In this document: one piece after another, positions 12,657 through 26,103 of the stretch
Layout: every line of letters begins with the position of its first letter
Numbering within the stretch: position 1 is the stretch's first letter
DNA from: Tetrahymena thermophila SB210
Lineage: Eukaryota > Ciliophora > Oligohymenophorea > Hymenostomatida > Tetrahymenidae
Reading direction: 5' to 3'
NCBI RefSeq assembly: GCF_000189635.1
Contig: NW_002476180.1
Span: 62,001-126,000 of the forward strand
DNA length: 64,000 bases
The notes under the pieces: model-generated
Databases searched by the model: none
What the model was told of the DNA's origin: nothing
Seen by the model: the letters and a program-made list of their open reading frames with translations, nothing else
Translations under genes and position numbers: made by a program

Positions 12657-15600
12657 TCAAATAGAATACTCTTTTTTTACATAATTATACATATAAGGAT
12701 TTTAATAAATGAATTCATATGGGAATAAGTTATATATTTATCTTGTGTCATAAAAGCTGTTTACTAAATATCTATAATACAAATTCCAGAGAATTAAGAA
12801 TGTTATTGAAGCTACTATTACAATAAATGAAAAAATTCCTAAAGAGTATGAAGAGTATAAATTAAAAAATTAATTGGTTTCATCTATAATAAATTTTCCA
12901 ATTAATAATGGTACGATTCTGATGTACTAGTAAACTTTGATATATTATTCTCCATTATACTCTTTGTAATAAGATTAAAGAGAAGAAATAAATTCATCAT
13001 TTGTTTAAGAAACTTTGTACAATTGCTAAAAATCAATTAAGGTATTAATAAGAGATTAGAGACCAAGAAGATATCCTTTGTTCCAAATACCGTTTTAGAT
13101 TGTTGAACAATCTGATAGATCTATTTAATATTAATTATCTAAGTAATTCTTTTAGTAATTTTATAACGGACTACATATATCTTAATTCATTGAAGTTTCA
13201 ACAATTGATCTATGAAGAGTTTAATCATAAATCAGATTTTAGTTTGATGAGTCTTTCAATGATTAAACAATCTTATTTGTTGTATTTGAAATATAATTTT
13301 AAGTAATTTCTATCTACTCATCTAGCCCTTATAAAATAATATCAGGACGCTATTCATACGTTGCAGTTTATCTAAGGAAATTAAATGCCAATATTAGTGG
13401 AGCTTTACCTCTAAATGAGTAAATTAGGCTCAGCTCATTAGAAGTAAAACTGTATTCGTCAATAAATTTATTTGAAATAGTATAGTTGATTATTGGATAA
13501 ATTGAATAGAAACAAAAAATTATTAAAACTATTGAAAGCATCTTAATATTCATCTTTTATAGCTCATTTGTTGAAGATATTGTTCTCTTTTTCATACTAT
13601 GAGTATCTTATACAGTAAAAATTTAATCTTAATTATTAGATAGAACTTCTTTAGAAGCATAATATTCTATTGCTTCAATTCTTTCTACTAATTAATTAGG
13701 CTAAAAAGTGCAGAAAAGTTTAAGTATTTACTCCTTTTTATACTGGATATAGTAATAAATTGGAATAACCTAAATTGCCATCAGAAGAGTAAAAATTTCA
13801 AGAACAATTATCTATGTTACTTAGAAAGATTTTATTGTATTTATCTCACTATCCATTTCTTACTTTTACAAGTCTGCCATATTTTGAAAAATCCGAATGT
13901 TATCTTTTTAATTGTAATGGCTATTTTTATAATTTACATCCTTGTAAAATAATTAATTTAATTATAAATAAATTTTACATGTAGCGCAAAGAAGTTTCTG
14001 TTTACTACTGTGAATACATATAAAGATTTTCAGCCATAGAAACGAATGAGAAGATCATTTTTAGATCCATTGTTGAAGATATATTTCTTTGATTGAAGAC
14101 TATGATTTATTATTATTAAGATCTAATATACTACCCATACCATGTTTCGCTATCATAGTTCTCAAGATCACTCACAGTGTCTTTGAATTATTATTAAATT
14201 ACTAAGGGCTCAGCTAATACAGCATGTAACTAACTCTACTGTAAGGTATTTTATATAATTCCTTTGTTATACATTTTGATATATTCTGTATGTGCTATAA
14301 TAGATACAAATTCATTCATAATTTCATATCCTATTAGTATTATAAGTATATAATTTAAGTTTAATATTAGAAAAATTATATTATATAATAAAAAAAATAA
14401 TTAATTCATTTTATAAAATGATGAAATTAATTAATTAATTAACTACCTTTCACTAAATTCTAATTCAGTATATTAATGTAATTAAGTGTGGAATATTGGT
14501 AAGTATATAAGAAAGTAGCAAGTATAATAAGAACAATTATTTTGAAAAAGCCAGTGAAATAAAGGAATCTCAATGCTTTATTCTTATGATTTCTAGAAAT
14601 AGCTCTTAGAAGAGTTAATTTTAATGTATGAAATTCACTCATAGTACTATTCACTGAGCTTGATTAATTTTAATCATTGTTTACCAATCCATTCATCTGT
14701 TAGCTTTGATTCTTTGTATTATTTTTATTTTTCGAACATTTTCCTATCTAATTTTAAGAAAAGCTTTATAAATCCGCTTTATTTTAATATTTATACTATG
14801 TTTTTTAATACTTATCTAATTTGTTAAAATTCTTTGTTTAATTTTAAGGAACTTCATAATTAAATGAATTGTCTTATTAAGTTTCTTCAACTTCACTTTT
14901 TGTACTAAACATATTTTCTAAAATATCAGCTGGATTATCCTAATAGTCATCTTATTCCTCTGCTTCAAATATTGCTTCGTTGTTAGACTAAAAAAGTTTA
15001 CTTTCAACTAAAGTGTTGTGCTGATAATAATTTCTACTAGACATTGGTGAGCTTATAAAATTAGCTTGATACTCAACGGACTGATCTGTTAACATTTCAT
15101 GGTTATTTAAACATTTATCTTGCTAACCATTCAGAAGCTTTCTATTTGTATTTAAAAGATGATTGAATGTAAACTAATTATGAGTTGGCTCTTTTTAATT
15201 TAAAGCCTCTGCATGATCTTCACAGCTTCCAAAGTCAAATGGGCTTAGATTCTTTTAAATTCCAAACAGAGATTTCCTTGAAGTTTGGGTAGAAAAGCTC
15301 TGCCTTTTTGTATTTGTCACTACTTTAGGAGACAATATATTTTTGACAGCCTTTATTTATATATTTATTTTAAATAAAATATTTAAATATTTTTTTGTTT
15401 GAATTTTTTTACATTTTAGTCCAATTTTAAATTCTAGCTGCTTATTATTGGCGTTTTTTGAGGTGCAGCTTGTAAATTCGTCAAAGAAGTACTATTATTT
15501 AGGTTTTAAATATCCTAATCTAGCTCTAAATACTATTTGATTTTATCAAATTAGATGCTAATATCTTTTAAATGGGCTTTTATTTCTGATTTTTTCTTTA

Positions 15601-18600
15601 AAAGCTACAGATTATCTACTTAAATATACCCTAATCCAAAGCCTTTGTAGGATGTTTGCAGTTTTCCAGCTTTAAATGTAACTGAATGAAATTTGAAATC
15701 TTTATTATTAAGCTTTTTACATAGGGATAAAAAATCATAAATACTATTAAAAGGTTTATTGGATTAGTAGCATAAAGCTTTAAAACCCTTCTCATTTATA
15801 GGACTTATTAAGATTGAGTTATGTTCTATCGTTAAAGTTTAGCCTTTACTCATTTGTTAGAAATGATTCTATAGTATAGGTAAAATCTTAAATAAATCTA
15901 ATCTTTGGCATAAATTAAGTTCTGCTTCTGATATGATGCCAGAAAATAAATCAACATAAATTTTTTTTGTAAAATTAGAAATGTTTCCTTATTGAGAAAA
16001 AACTATGAACTCAGAGCTTTGCTATTTAATTTAAAAATGTTTATTTATTATTAAAAATTTACAATAAATTAATAAATACGTTATTTTGATAGGTAAAAAA
16101 TGCGCTAGCTCCGAAATCATCAGCTTGAGATTAGTCTAGCCTAATCCTTAAATTTACAGGAATTGCAAACCCATTTTAATTAATTCCAAAAACTTATAAT
16201 TGTCCTGCGTTTATGCCATTCATTTATCCACTTGTAACAAATCTATTTAATATTTTGTCATGAACAAGCTTAAGCTAATCTGGGATCAAGACATTGCAGT
16301 TCTAATTTTTGTAATAAAAAAATCTAAATTAATTCTTTTCTATTTATTTTTTCAAATTTACTTTATTCAATAATTCTTAAGAAGTATATCCAAACATTGA
16401 TTAAACACTATAGCTTGCGTTTTTTATTATTCCTATGGGCTAAATCAAAGAAATATAAACAACACAAGCTTCCTAAGAAAATATGGGAACCTCTTTATCA
16501 ATATTTGTTTGCATGTTTTGATGCTTTCTATTCCAATAAATAGCCTTTTTACATGAATAAAATGTTTATTAAAAAGTATTTTTTTTTTAGAAATATATTA
16601 CTTCTTTTTAATATTGCTGAGGTTTTTTATTATGCAAATCTAAACATTTTGAAAATATTTCTGCCAGTTATTAGCATCTAGAACTGTAAGGATTGTAACT
16701 GTACATTTTTTAAATAGTTTACTAAATCTACTCTTTTAGATCTTTGATTTTTAAAACTTGCTCGTTAATCTTAGAGATATCAACATGCTCTTTACAAAGA
16801 TTTATTAGCATTCCTCTCAATAATATTAAGCTCTATTTCAAGCTTTGTTGCGTATTTAAAAAAAGTTAATCAAATTCTAAAACTTTATTGAGTTAGAGCT
16901 TTTGATTGTAAATTGTAGGATTATTGAAAAAATTGTAAAATATTTTTTCACCATGATCATAAATTTATTAATACACCATTTAATCTTTAATTGAAGCTGT
17001 TTTTTTTTCTATGTTCGATATCTAAACCACTTCCACTAGAGCACTTGTTGGAACATTAACAACTTCAATCAAAAATGTTAAGTAATTAAAGCAAGTCTAA
17101 TTGTATTCCTTAATCTAAATATAAAAAAGTAATTATGTTTAAAAATTTGATTTTATTGACGTATTATTTATTTTTTTATTAAGATAAATTACAAAGTTGT
17201 AATTTTATTTTTTTTTGATTACAAAATTAAATTTTTAATGATACTCTAAAGTTAATTAGTAATTATTCTAGCTTTTCTGTGATGAAAAATTGAACACGAA
17301 AATTTAATTATTAACTTTTCATCTTCTATAAAATAAAGATTTTTGTCTTTAAATAATCTCTTTAGTCAATAGTTGCAAAATCCATTAAATTATTTATAAT
17401 TTTTACCTATTGTTATTTAGTTGCTTTGATTTTGTTTAAGTAATCTGAATACATTTGTGCGAAATACTAAGAGATGAACTAATCCCTATATGCAAATCCT
17501 TAAAGCTCCTCCCAAGAGAAACCATCTTCTCTGATTAATTGCTCACAAAAACAATCTTTCCTTGAGCAGGTATAATAATGATTTTAATAAATACTTTCGT
17601 AAAGAACAGATCTTCTTAGATCAGTGTAATCATGCATTTCTAGGTGTTTAACCATAAAGAAAGCAGTTCTAATATGTAAATTTATTTGTTCTAAAGTAGT
17701 GTAATCTAATTTATATAATTCAAAATAATACTTGAATTTTCAATTTTAAATATAAAAATACTCTTTTTTCTTAGAGCAAGGTCACTTATACGATGGAATA
17801 GAAGATATTTTGCCATAATATAGGAAAAAGGAAGAGTCAAAAGAATTGACACTAGTAGCTAAGTTCCATTAAACATATGAGGGAAATTAAATGAGAGACA
17901 AAAAATGATTGCGTTAAAAGCATGAATAAATTTAAATTATAAATGAGTCTATATAATCAAGTTATCATAATAGACAAGCTCGATAATCTAAAGAGAAATT
18001 TTTGTTGACACAAATGTTATATGAAGGGCTGCTATTACATTTTAGTTTATATATTTTGAAGCAGAAAAAGCAATCACCAAAATTATATTTAGTATAAGCT
18101 CAAGTTATTTCGAGTGAGTATCAGTTGAAGCCATATAATCATCTAAAACAAAACTGAAACTAAAGTCATGCCAATTTTGAACAAAACTAATTAAAAGAGT
18201 CATCAGCAATGTGATTATCGAAAATATAATCTCAGTTAGACTAGAATCGCTGCTGAAAATAGCTTAAAAGCATGCAGTATTGAATGGAAAATAGAAAACA
18301 AATACATAAACTTTTAAAATAAAGCTGTTGATAATGTCAAATAGCTTAGCAAAATTATTATTAGTTAATTTATACTTGAATAAGAAGAATCTAAATATCT
18401 AAGAGAGCAATATGAGGCTATTAAATATTGCTGCAATAATTATAAAAGCAAATAATATTTTTTTCTCTGAATATTACCCGAAAATAGCACCTATTAATGG
18501 ATAAATCCTAAAGTAATGAGCAATACTTGCGAACACATAAACGCTCTACGAATCGTTGCTTTCATTAATGTTTTCGCTTGCAATTTTATCAAGAAGATTA

Positions 18601-18746
18601 CTTGTAAGCTAAATAGAAGTAGATTAAACGTTGCAAATAACTATCAAAAGCAAAGATAAAAGTTGGCCTCTTAAATAAGCATATTGCTATCTACCAAAGT
18701 CAGAGATGTAGTATAGATATATTTCTTTTTTTAAATTTTTAAGCAT
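12657..18746 (-). CDS. TmcB/TmcC-like transmembrane protein with PAS domain (copy 2)
   Basis: Paralogue of copy 1, start at 18746 (MLKNLKKEIYLYYISDFG), TGA at 12657. Exon 1 (18746-17762) encodes about 328 residues with roughly six membrane helices. Exon 2 (17705-17407) contains the Cys-rich stretch YYTCSRKDCFCEQ. Exon 3 starts at 17114 and carries FLIEVVNVPTSALVEVVQ and FNNPTIYN, then a PAS-like segment (VVYISLIQPIGIIKNASY and MFGYTSQELLNK, about residues 640-760). Later exons encode a polar linker, a membrane helix (GFFKIIVLIILATFLYTYQY, near 14.55 kb), the exon YEIMNEFVSIIAHTEYIKMY after the intron at ~14.33-14.45 kb, and a last exon with another helix and the terminal helix IFSFIVIVASITFLILW followed by LFPYEFIYQNPYMYNYV. 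Introns are AT-rich GT..AG, and exons 1-3 close in phase. Family assignment is from these landmarks; membrane sensing is inferred. Confidence 0.8.
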
Positions 18747-21700
18747 TTGCCCAAAATTTTAAATTGTTTTCAACTTTTTTATTTATTATTTTTTTTAATT
18801 TTAGCAATTGAAAAAAAATTATTATTAAATTCTTTAATTAAATTGACGCTTTATATGATTTTTAATTGCGATAAATAACAATCTTTATCATATATTTATT
18901 TAATTACTTGTTGGCCCTTCTTTTATGTTCTTTTAATTTTTTTATTAGTTGTTAAGAAATAAAATCAAAAAAAATTGTAAAGATAATTCATTAAAACATC
19001 ATTAAAAACTTCCATGAATTTAAATAGTTGCATAGAGAAAGTAATTTTTTTAAAAATTTTTAGTTAGTAAATATGATATCTTTTTAATTATTTTTCAAGT
19101 AATTAATTATGATTTAAAAAAAAAGTAATTAACTATTTTTACTGTTTACCTTTAAAGATTTAGATTATAAAATGAGACCTCTTTACCAATTCATATTGAT
19201 TGTATATCTATCATTATTCATTTTAAAATGTATATTTTAAAAGACCTAATTATTAAAATCATTAATAAATAAGAATAACATGGAATGATACTAATTTTCT
19301 TAAAATCTATTGTTTCATAACTTAAAAAATATCTCATATTGTTACAAAAAATGATAAAAACTTTTAATCAAATTTCTAATGAATGAAAAGAAAATATAAA
19401 CAAAAGTTATTTTAATTAATTTACTATTTCCATGGATTCTATTCTCTTTAATTAATTGAAATCATATATTAAATTTGATGTTACTCCCTTTAAATTAAAA
19501 TAGCTCAAAAATTATTTTAAATAGTTAATTAAAATTTAATAAATCTACTCAATTTTAAATCTAAAATCATAGATGAAGCAAGTAAAAATAATTATTAATT
19601 TTTCAATAGATTTTCAAAACCCAATAAAAATATCAATTTAATTAATTTTTCTTAAAACTAAATATAATCTATTTATGTTGTTGTACTATTTGTGAAATAA
19701 AATTAATATCCATGTGAATTAATATTTTTTGAAATCAACTCTAAAAATGTTTAGCTAAATAAATTATAAATGAAATTAATGAAAAATAATATTTATCCTA
19801 TTAATATTTAAAAATATTTAAAAACTAAAATAACTATTATTTATTCAAAATTAATTCCCTTATAATTTTTAAGAAAGTATTTTTCGAAAACTAAGAAATT
19901 AAAGTTGATTAAAATTTACTATTTATCTTATTTTTTCCATAAACACATAAAATTTTAAAAAGAGGGCATTATTTAACACTTTTTAATAGTAAAATAATCA
20001 AAGGTTAATATATTAAAATTTAATGTTTTTTTCAAATGAAATTCATTTTTCCTTACTTATAGTACTCTATATAATATCTAATAAGATATAATTATTACCT
20101 TTATTTAAATAATGCAAATATTGAATCTATATTTTTTAGATTTGTAAAATACCAAAATATAATCAAATATTCAGATTAGATATAAGATTATTAGGCTAAA
20201 TATAAAATATTTAATAGTATTTACATAAAGCTATTAATTTTTTTGAATTAATCAATTAAAAGATAAAAGATCCAAGATTAGTAGCATTTTGTGTTAAAGT
20301 AAATATAAATTAAGTATCAATTAACTTTATTTAAATAATTGATATAATTAGCTTATTTTTCTCTTTAAAATGCTGGTTTGAAAAGGAAGATTAATGTCAA
20401 AAATAGATAAAGTTTAAATACTTAAAAAATGAGTAATTTTCATTTATAGTTTTTAGTTTAAAGAACTTATGATTTGAAAAATATTTATTTTTTTTATTTG
20501 AGTTATTTTAAGAAAATAGATTTTTGATTTTATTAAAATCAAGCAGGTTAGGGATCCATACAATCTAATGTAAGCAGAGGTTTTTTTTAAAAAAATATAA
20601 TTATTTTGAGTTTTTAATATTTCTAATATATATTTATAAGATAGAAGAGTAATAAATATTTCTTCTTTTTATAAGGTAGTATTTTTACAATTAAGTATTT
20701 GAATTTGTAATATATATTACAAGAAGCTTGAATTTCTTAAATAATGTTAAATAATAGAAATACATACCTATTTTTATTATTTGTTAGATCAATATATTCA
20801 AGCCTTTTTAATTTTACTGGACTAAGTTAGTATTTTATCACTTTCACAACCTGTATCTATAATCAATCTTTGTGAAGATAATTTCTAATTTTATAAAAAC
20901 CTACTTTTTTACTTCTATGTTTATAAACTAACTTGGTTTTTTTCATTTATTTAAGTAAGAAAGATACCTATTTCTATTAATTAAAATTTTCCTTCAGCTA
21001 ATAAAAGCGCTAACTAATAATTTTATTGAATATTCTATCATTTTATTAGACTTATAATTTATAGTTTGATACAATCCTCCAATATTTCAATATTTGATAC
21101 ATCAAAAAATGAAAAAATAGCCAAATTTTTGTAAAAAAGGAGTTATTTTTAAGAATTTTAGTGCGAATAGTTTATAATTTTTAGTTTAGTCATTTTATAT
21201 ACGTTTTGTGAATATATTTAAAAACATTTTATAAGAATTAAATCAAGCTTTTAGATAAAAAAATAAAAAATTATATTTTATTTTTAGTGATATTTATTAA
21301 TTTTAGATCTACTGCTTATTTGGCAACAAAAATAGAAAAATCATAAATGACATAAATATAAAAAATATGAAATTAAACCATTTTAAATAATTTTAGATAT
21401 TTATTGGGATACATATTTAATTTGTTAGCAGATTTATTAAAAGCTTATTACAAATAAAAATGATTGAGTCAGTAAACTCTATCAATTCGTTTTTACATAC
21501 TTGTTAGTAAAATTATACTTTTTTTATTTATTGAGAAGCGATTGGATATAAATTAACACTTTTTGCTGAAATTAAATGACAAATCACAAAATTTATTATA
21601 AATTAGTAAATAAAGTTTGTATCCAGGTTATCATGTAGAAAAAGAAAGAAAGAATGAAATGCTTTTAACTTTATTTTTAATCTAATATCATCTAAATCTA

Positions 21701-21910
21701 AGACATCTGTATATTTATTCATTTTGTTAGTTATTTATTTATTGATTGATTGATTAATTTATTCATGTTTTAATGGTGAATTGCAACTTTAAAAATTATC
21801 CACAGAAAAGTAAATTAATAAAATATATAATAAATTAATCAGCGAAAAAAAAATTATCATCTTAAAAAAAACTCACTTCATAAAGCTTTCAAAGTATTAT
21901 TATATTAGCA
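18747..21910. other. Intergenic, AT-rich, no gene seen
   Basis: Over 3 kb of A/T runs. It should include the promoter of TmcB copy 2 (leftwards) and of the alveolin-like gene (rightwards). Microsatellite-like patches include (TGAT)n at about 21742-21758. No coding frame with ciliate codon character and no RNA gene were recognised. Confidence 0.5.
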
Positions 21911-22402
21911 ATGAGCACCACAAATACCCCTGTAAAAGATGTCTTATATTCATCTAGATATTATTCTTCTCCTTACGCATCCACACTCGCATACTCAACT
22001 TACCCCTATACAAGCTCTCTTTACAGATCAGCAATTACCCCTCCTAGAACAAGCGAATGGACTGAATACTAGCCAGTTGAAAGAAAGTACATTGACTATG
22101 TACCTGAAACAAAGGTAGAATATGTTCCCGTTGAAAGAACCACTAGAGACTATGTTGAAATTAAGCATGTCACTTCATATGAGCCCTAGACAAGAGTTGA
22201 AAGAAGAACTGAATACGTTCCAGTAGAACACGTTGATGAGTATGTTGACTATTATCCTAAAAATTACTCATATGTCTCTCGTAGCCCAAGCTATGATTAC
22301 TCACCCTCTCTCACAACTTCTAGCTTGAGAACCAGCAACTACCTTCCTTACTACACTTCCAGCTACTACAGATCTCCTTATTCTTACAGATATTACTACT
22401 GA
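21911..22402 (+). CDS. Small alveolin-like / charged-repeat cytoskeletal protein
   Basis: Intronless, 163 residues, ATG 21911, TGA 22402; only two Gln are encoded by TAG. The ends are rich in Tyr, Ser and Pro (SSRYYSSPYAS; SSYYRSPYSYRYYY). The centre (about residues 53-110) is a charged Val/Tyr/Pro repeat: DYVPETKVEYVPVERTTRDY, then VEIKHVTSYEPQ, then RTEYVPVEHVDEYV. Such EYVPVE-type repeats define alveolins and related charged-repeat proteins, which form the membrane-skeleton (epiplasm) beneath the alveoli of ciliates and apicomplexans. The fairly C-rich third codon positions and low TAA/TAG use suggest a highly expressed structural protein. The repeat region is short for an alveolin, so a related epiplasmic or basal-body component is possible. 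Confidence 0.75.
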
Positions 22403-24565
22403 AATGATTATTCAAAGTTAAATCAATTGAATAAAATGTATCTCTGAATAATTTTTGTTAAATCATTTCTATACCCTCCTAAATATCTAAAATTTTATTA
22501 GTTGAATGTTAACAATTGTATTTACTTATCTATATATATAATTTATAACCTACTGTAAGTAAATTTTTCTTTCCATATTGATTTATTAATTCACTTCATC
22601 CTTTTATCAATCATACTATTATTGCAATTAAATGGAGGATAGATCATTATCCATTGTGAAAAAATAAGTAAAATACTATGAAATAAATAAAATATTTAAA
22701 ATAACAACTATTTTATAACTGCATATATCCTTGATAATCTTTGTACTTGTTTGATGTTACATAAATGAGCTCTTTTTATTTAAAAGATGGAGAAAAATCT
22801 GTTCTATTGAGCTAAATATTATTAAGCCAGCTCTTTCTAAGTTTAAAGGAGAAATAAATTTTATTTTGGAGCAAAAAAATAGATATAATTCTATAAAGAA
22901 ATATAAATAGCTGAAGAATAATAAAGAATATTGGTTATTTATTTACTTATTTTGCTCATCAATCTTAGAATTTCTTAAAAAATATTAGTTATAAATTTTA
23001 GAATGAATAAAAAAAATATTTTTAAATTTAATATTTTAAATAAATACTTAAAATTCTTATTCTAAATTTATTAATAAATATTTTTTAAAATTAATTTAAC
23101 TAAATAATTTCTAATATAATAAAAACGCATTAAAATTTAACATCATTATATAATAGCATTTATTTTCATCCATTAAAAATTATTAATAATACTATTTTTA
23201 AATATGTGAAATCATTATAATTTATTAAAAAAATATTTTCTTTAAAATGTAATAATTCATCATTCAAATAACTTTAAATTCATTCTAAATATCTTAAAAC
23301 CATTATGAAGCTATTTTCTTAATTCATTTAAAAGGTTTTTAATTAAGCATAATTCATCAAATTTCATTTTTATTTCAATTTTATCAAATATATTAACAAA
23401 AACAAAAATATTAGTTTACCTTTTTTCTTAAAGTATCTATATTGATTTAAAAGATTTTTAAATAAATATAACTAACTTATTAAATATGATTTTATTTATT
23501 ATCTTATTATTCTACTAAGAAAAATAAAGGAGTTCATTTTTTTTAAATACTACTAATTATTTTTCTTTATTAAATAAAATAAATAGAAAAAAATAGATTA
23601 AATCACTTTAGTTAAAATTGGAAACGATTTTAATTATTTTATTTTTGTGTTTATTAAAAAAATTATTATCATTTCTAAATTTAATAACCTAAAAATTAGT
23701 TTTTATAAAATACTTATTTATAAACAAAAAATATGAAAGAAGCAAAGAAATGCTAACTATGCTCACAAAAATCTAAGATAAAAACTATTTATTTAAATTT
23801 CTAGCTGAATTTAACAATATTTTTTTCAGTAACTTTCTTAGCTTACAAGTTTAAAATTATTTTATTTTTAAAACTTTAATCAATATAATTTTCATATTTT
23901 TAAGAATAAAAGAGTGAGTATTTTTAATTAATATTCATTTTTTTTAAATTATGATTTTTCTTACTTTATTTATTTAATTTTCCTTTACTCATTATTTATT
24001 TTTTTAAGCTTTAAATAATCTAGAAACATATAATAATATTGACTTAATTATCTTTAATAAATAACTCTTGATACCATTGTTTACATTTTATCTGATGTAG
24101 AAATTAAGGTTTGCTTAAATTTACTTTATTAATATTAGCAAATCTAATTTTTTTTCATAAACTCATAATATTAATTTTTAATAATTTATTCTTTTAACTA
24201 AAAATTATTTTTTGTAATAATATCATATCTTGTGCTACTAAAAAGTTTATTTATGATATTATTTATTTTATGTACTGCTTACTCTAAAAATTTATTTAAC
24301 TAAAATTGATAGAATTCCAATTAAACTTACTAATAAAATAAATTTAGTGTAGAGTAAAAATTAATTTACCAAATTAATCTATTAAAAGTTAATTAAAAAA
24401 TGATTATATCAGAGTAATTATTTATTTTTTTATGTAAATGTGATCTAAAAATACATAATACATAAAAATAAATGTGAAAATGTATGTTTGCAAGCAAATA
24501 ATAAATATTTCACTTTGAATATTTATCTATATAATAAATTGTGAAATTATTAGATTAAAGTAAGC
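22403..24565. other. Intergenic between convergent genes, no gene seen
   Basis: About 2.2 kb of A/T-rich DNA between the 3' end of the alveolin-like gene and the 3' end of the minus-strand membrane-protein gene. Only 3' UTRs are expected. No additional coding or RNA feature was recognised. Confidence 0.5.
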
Positions 24566-26103
24566 TCAGATACCTTCTACCTTCTTACCAAGAGATCTTT
24601 GGTAATATTTAACCATGTTTTTGTCCTTTTCACTCATCCAAGAGTCAAGACCAGCTTATTGATCTTGGTTGACGTCCATAGCGTGATTATAGGAAGCATA
24701 ATCAGCAAGTTAGTCATAAGTGGCAGAACCAGATAAGAAAGCCATCATATCATCTAAGCTTCTAAGAGGTCTGGTAGGAGCACCGACTCTGTTTTTGAAT
24801 AAAATTTTATCAGCAGCCATGTCGTTATCTATATTTTTAAAATTAATTTAAGTATGAATAAACTTACTAAATAAGTAGCATATTTATTTATTTATTTGTT
24901 TAAAAATGTAGATATAAATTGATCGATATTTTAAATTTAAATTTTGGAGTATTTAGCCATCTCGTTATGTGAAAAGAATTTTTTCTGTTTATTATATTGA
25001 TTTTAGCATAAATATTATTTATTGCTTTTACAATAAATTTATTTGGTGCATTACATTTTTATATCAATCAATCAATCAATTCATATCTTGTTCTAAATAA
25101 TATCTAATTTCTAAACAATAAATTTCTATTTAATTACCAAGTAAATCTTAAGCAGCACGTTTTTAAGAGCTTTCATTAATAATATAACCGTATCTTCCAT
25201 AAAGATAATTTATGATGGAGAAGCATCCAAAACCAACGAAGAACATGCAACCTCTAAGCTATTTAATTATATTCAATAAATTAGATTAATTTACATTTTT
25301 AGAAAAAATTCTTTCAAATTATAGAAATGTTCATGATTGTTATTCATCTGAATTCGTAATTATTTTTATCTAATTGTGCTTTCAAATTCTAATTTTAGCA
25401 TCAGATTATATTAATTTAATCATAATCATGATATTATCAATAATTTTCTGGAGCGAGCACATTTGTTTTTTAAATACATAGTCATTCTATTTTAGGTAAC
25501 CACTTAATTTTTATGCTTTTTCACAAACATTTTCATAATTAAAAATAATCTGCAAAACATTTCTAAAATTTGCAAGTCCTTTCCCTAAATAAACAAATAA
25601 TGTATTTGAAATAAAATTATTTTCATACAGCACCTTCAGTTCTGACTAATCTGAAACGGAAATCACCGAATCTAGCAATATACTTGGGTTGAGTCATACC
25701 AAAGTCATCTTGGTTGTATTTCAAGTTGGCCTTTCTAATTTTAAATAAAGAAACAAGTTGAATGAGATATTAATAGTAAATTATATCAAATATTCAAGCA
25801 AGCCATCAGCCAATTGCTATTTTAAAATTTTCTATTAATTGTTTTGATTTCATTTCATTTACAAACTTTAAAACTGCATCAGATTAAAGATAAATAATGG
25901 GAGCTATTGGCGCATATAATTCTAATTATCTGTTAAATTCATAAATTTTTTGTATTAAAAAGCTGTTTGTTTATTGTGAGTTGATAAAATTATTTCTAAT
26001 TGCTTGCGTATATCTTGATACGAAAATGTAAAATGTATTTTTGTATAACAAACCTCCAGACTCTGAGGTTCCAAGATTGCTTGCTAAAGTATTTATACCA
26101 CAT
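24566..26103 (-). CDS. Small single-pass membrane protein, possibly a mitochondrial respiratory-chain subunit
   Basis: Four exons: 26103-26054, 25734-25629, 25258-25138 and 24828-24566. All splice sites are GT..AG and phases close exactly to give 179 residues. The N-terminus MWYKYFSKQSWNLRVWRKAN is basic and aromatic. Residues ~53-77 form one hydrophobic segment (CMFFVGFGCFSIINYLYGRY). The rest is hydrophilic, with SLDDMMAFLSGSATYDQLAD and a basic C-terminus QRSLGKKVEGI. I do not recognise the family. A small basic one-TM protein with very few TAA/TAG glutamines and strong codon bias fits the lineage-specific supernumerary subunits of ciliate respiratory complexes or ATP synthase, but that is inference. 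The introns are long (241-371 nt) relative to the exons. An A/G-rich leader lies just upstream. Confidence 0.7.

Noticed and set aside
13100-13306. 68-residue plus-strand frame
   Set aside because: It is antisense to the last exon of TmcB-type copy 2, whose minus-strand frame is supported by the paralogue.
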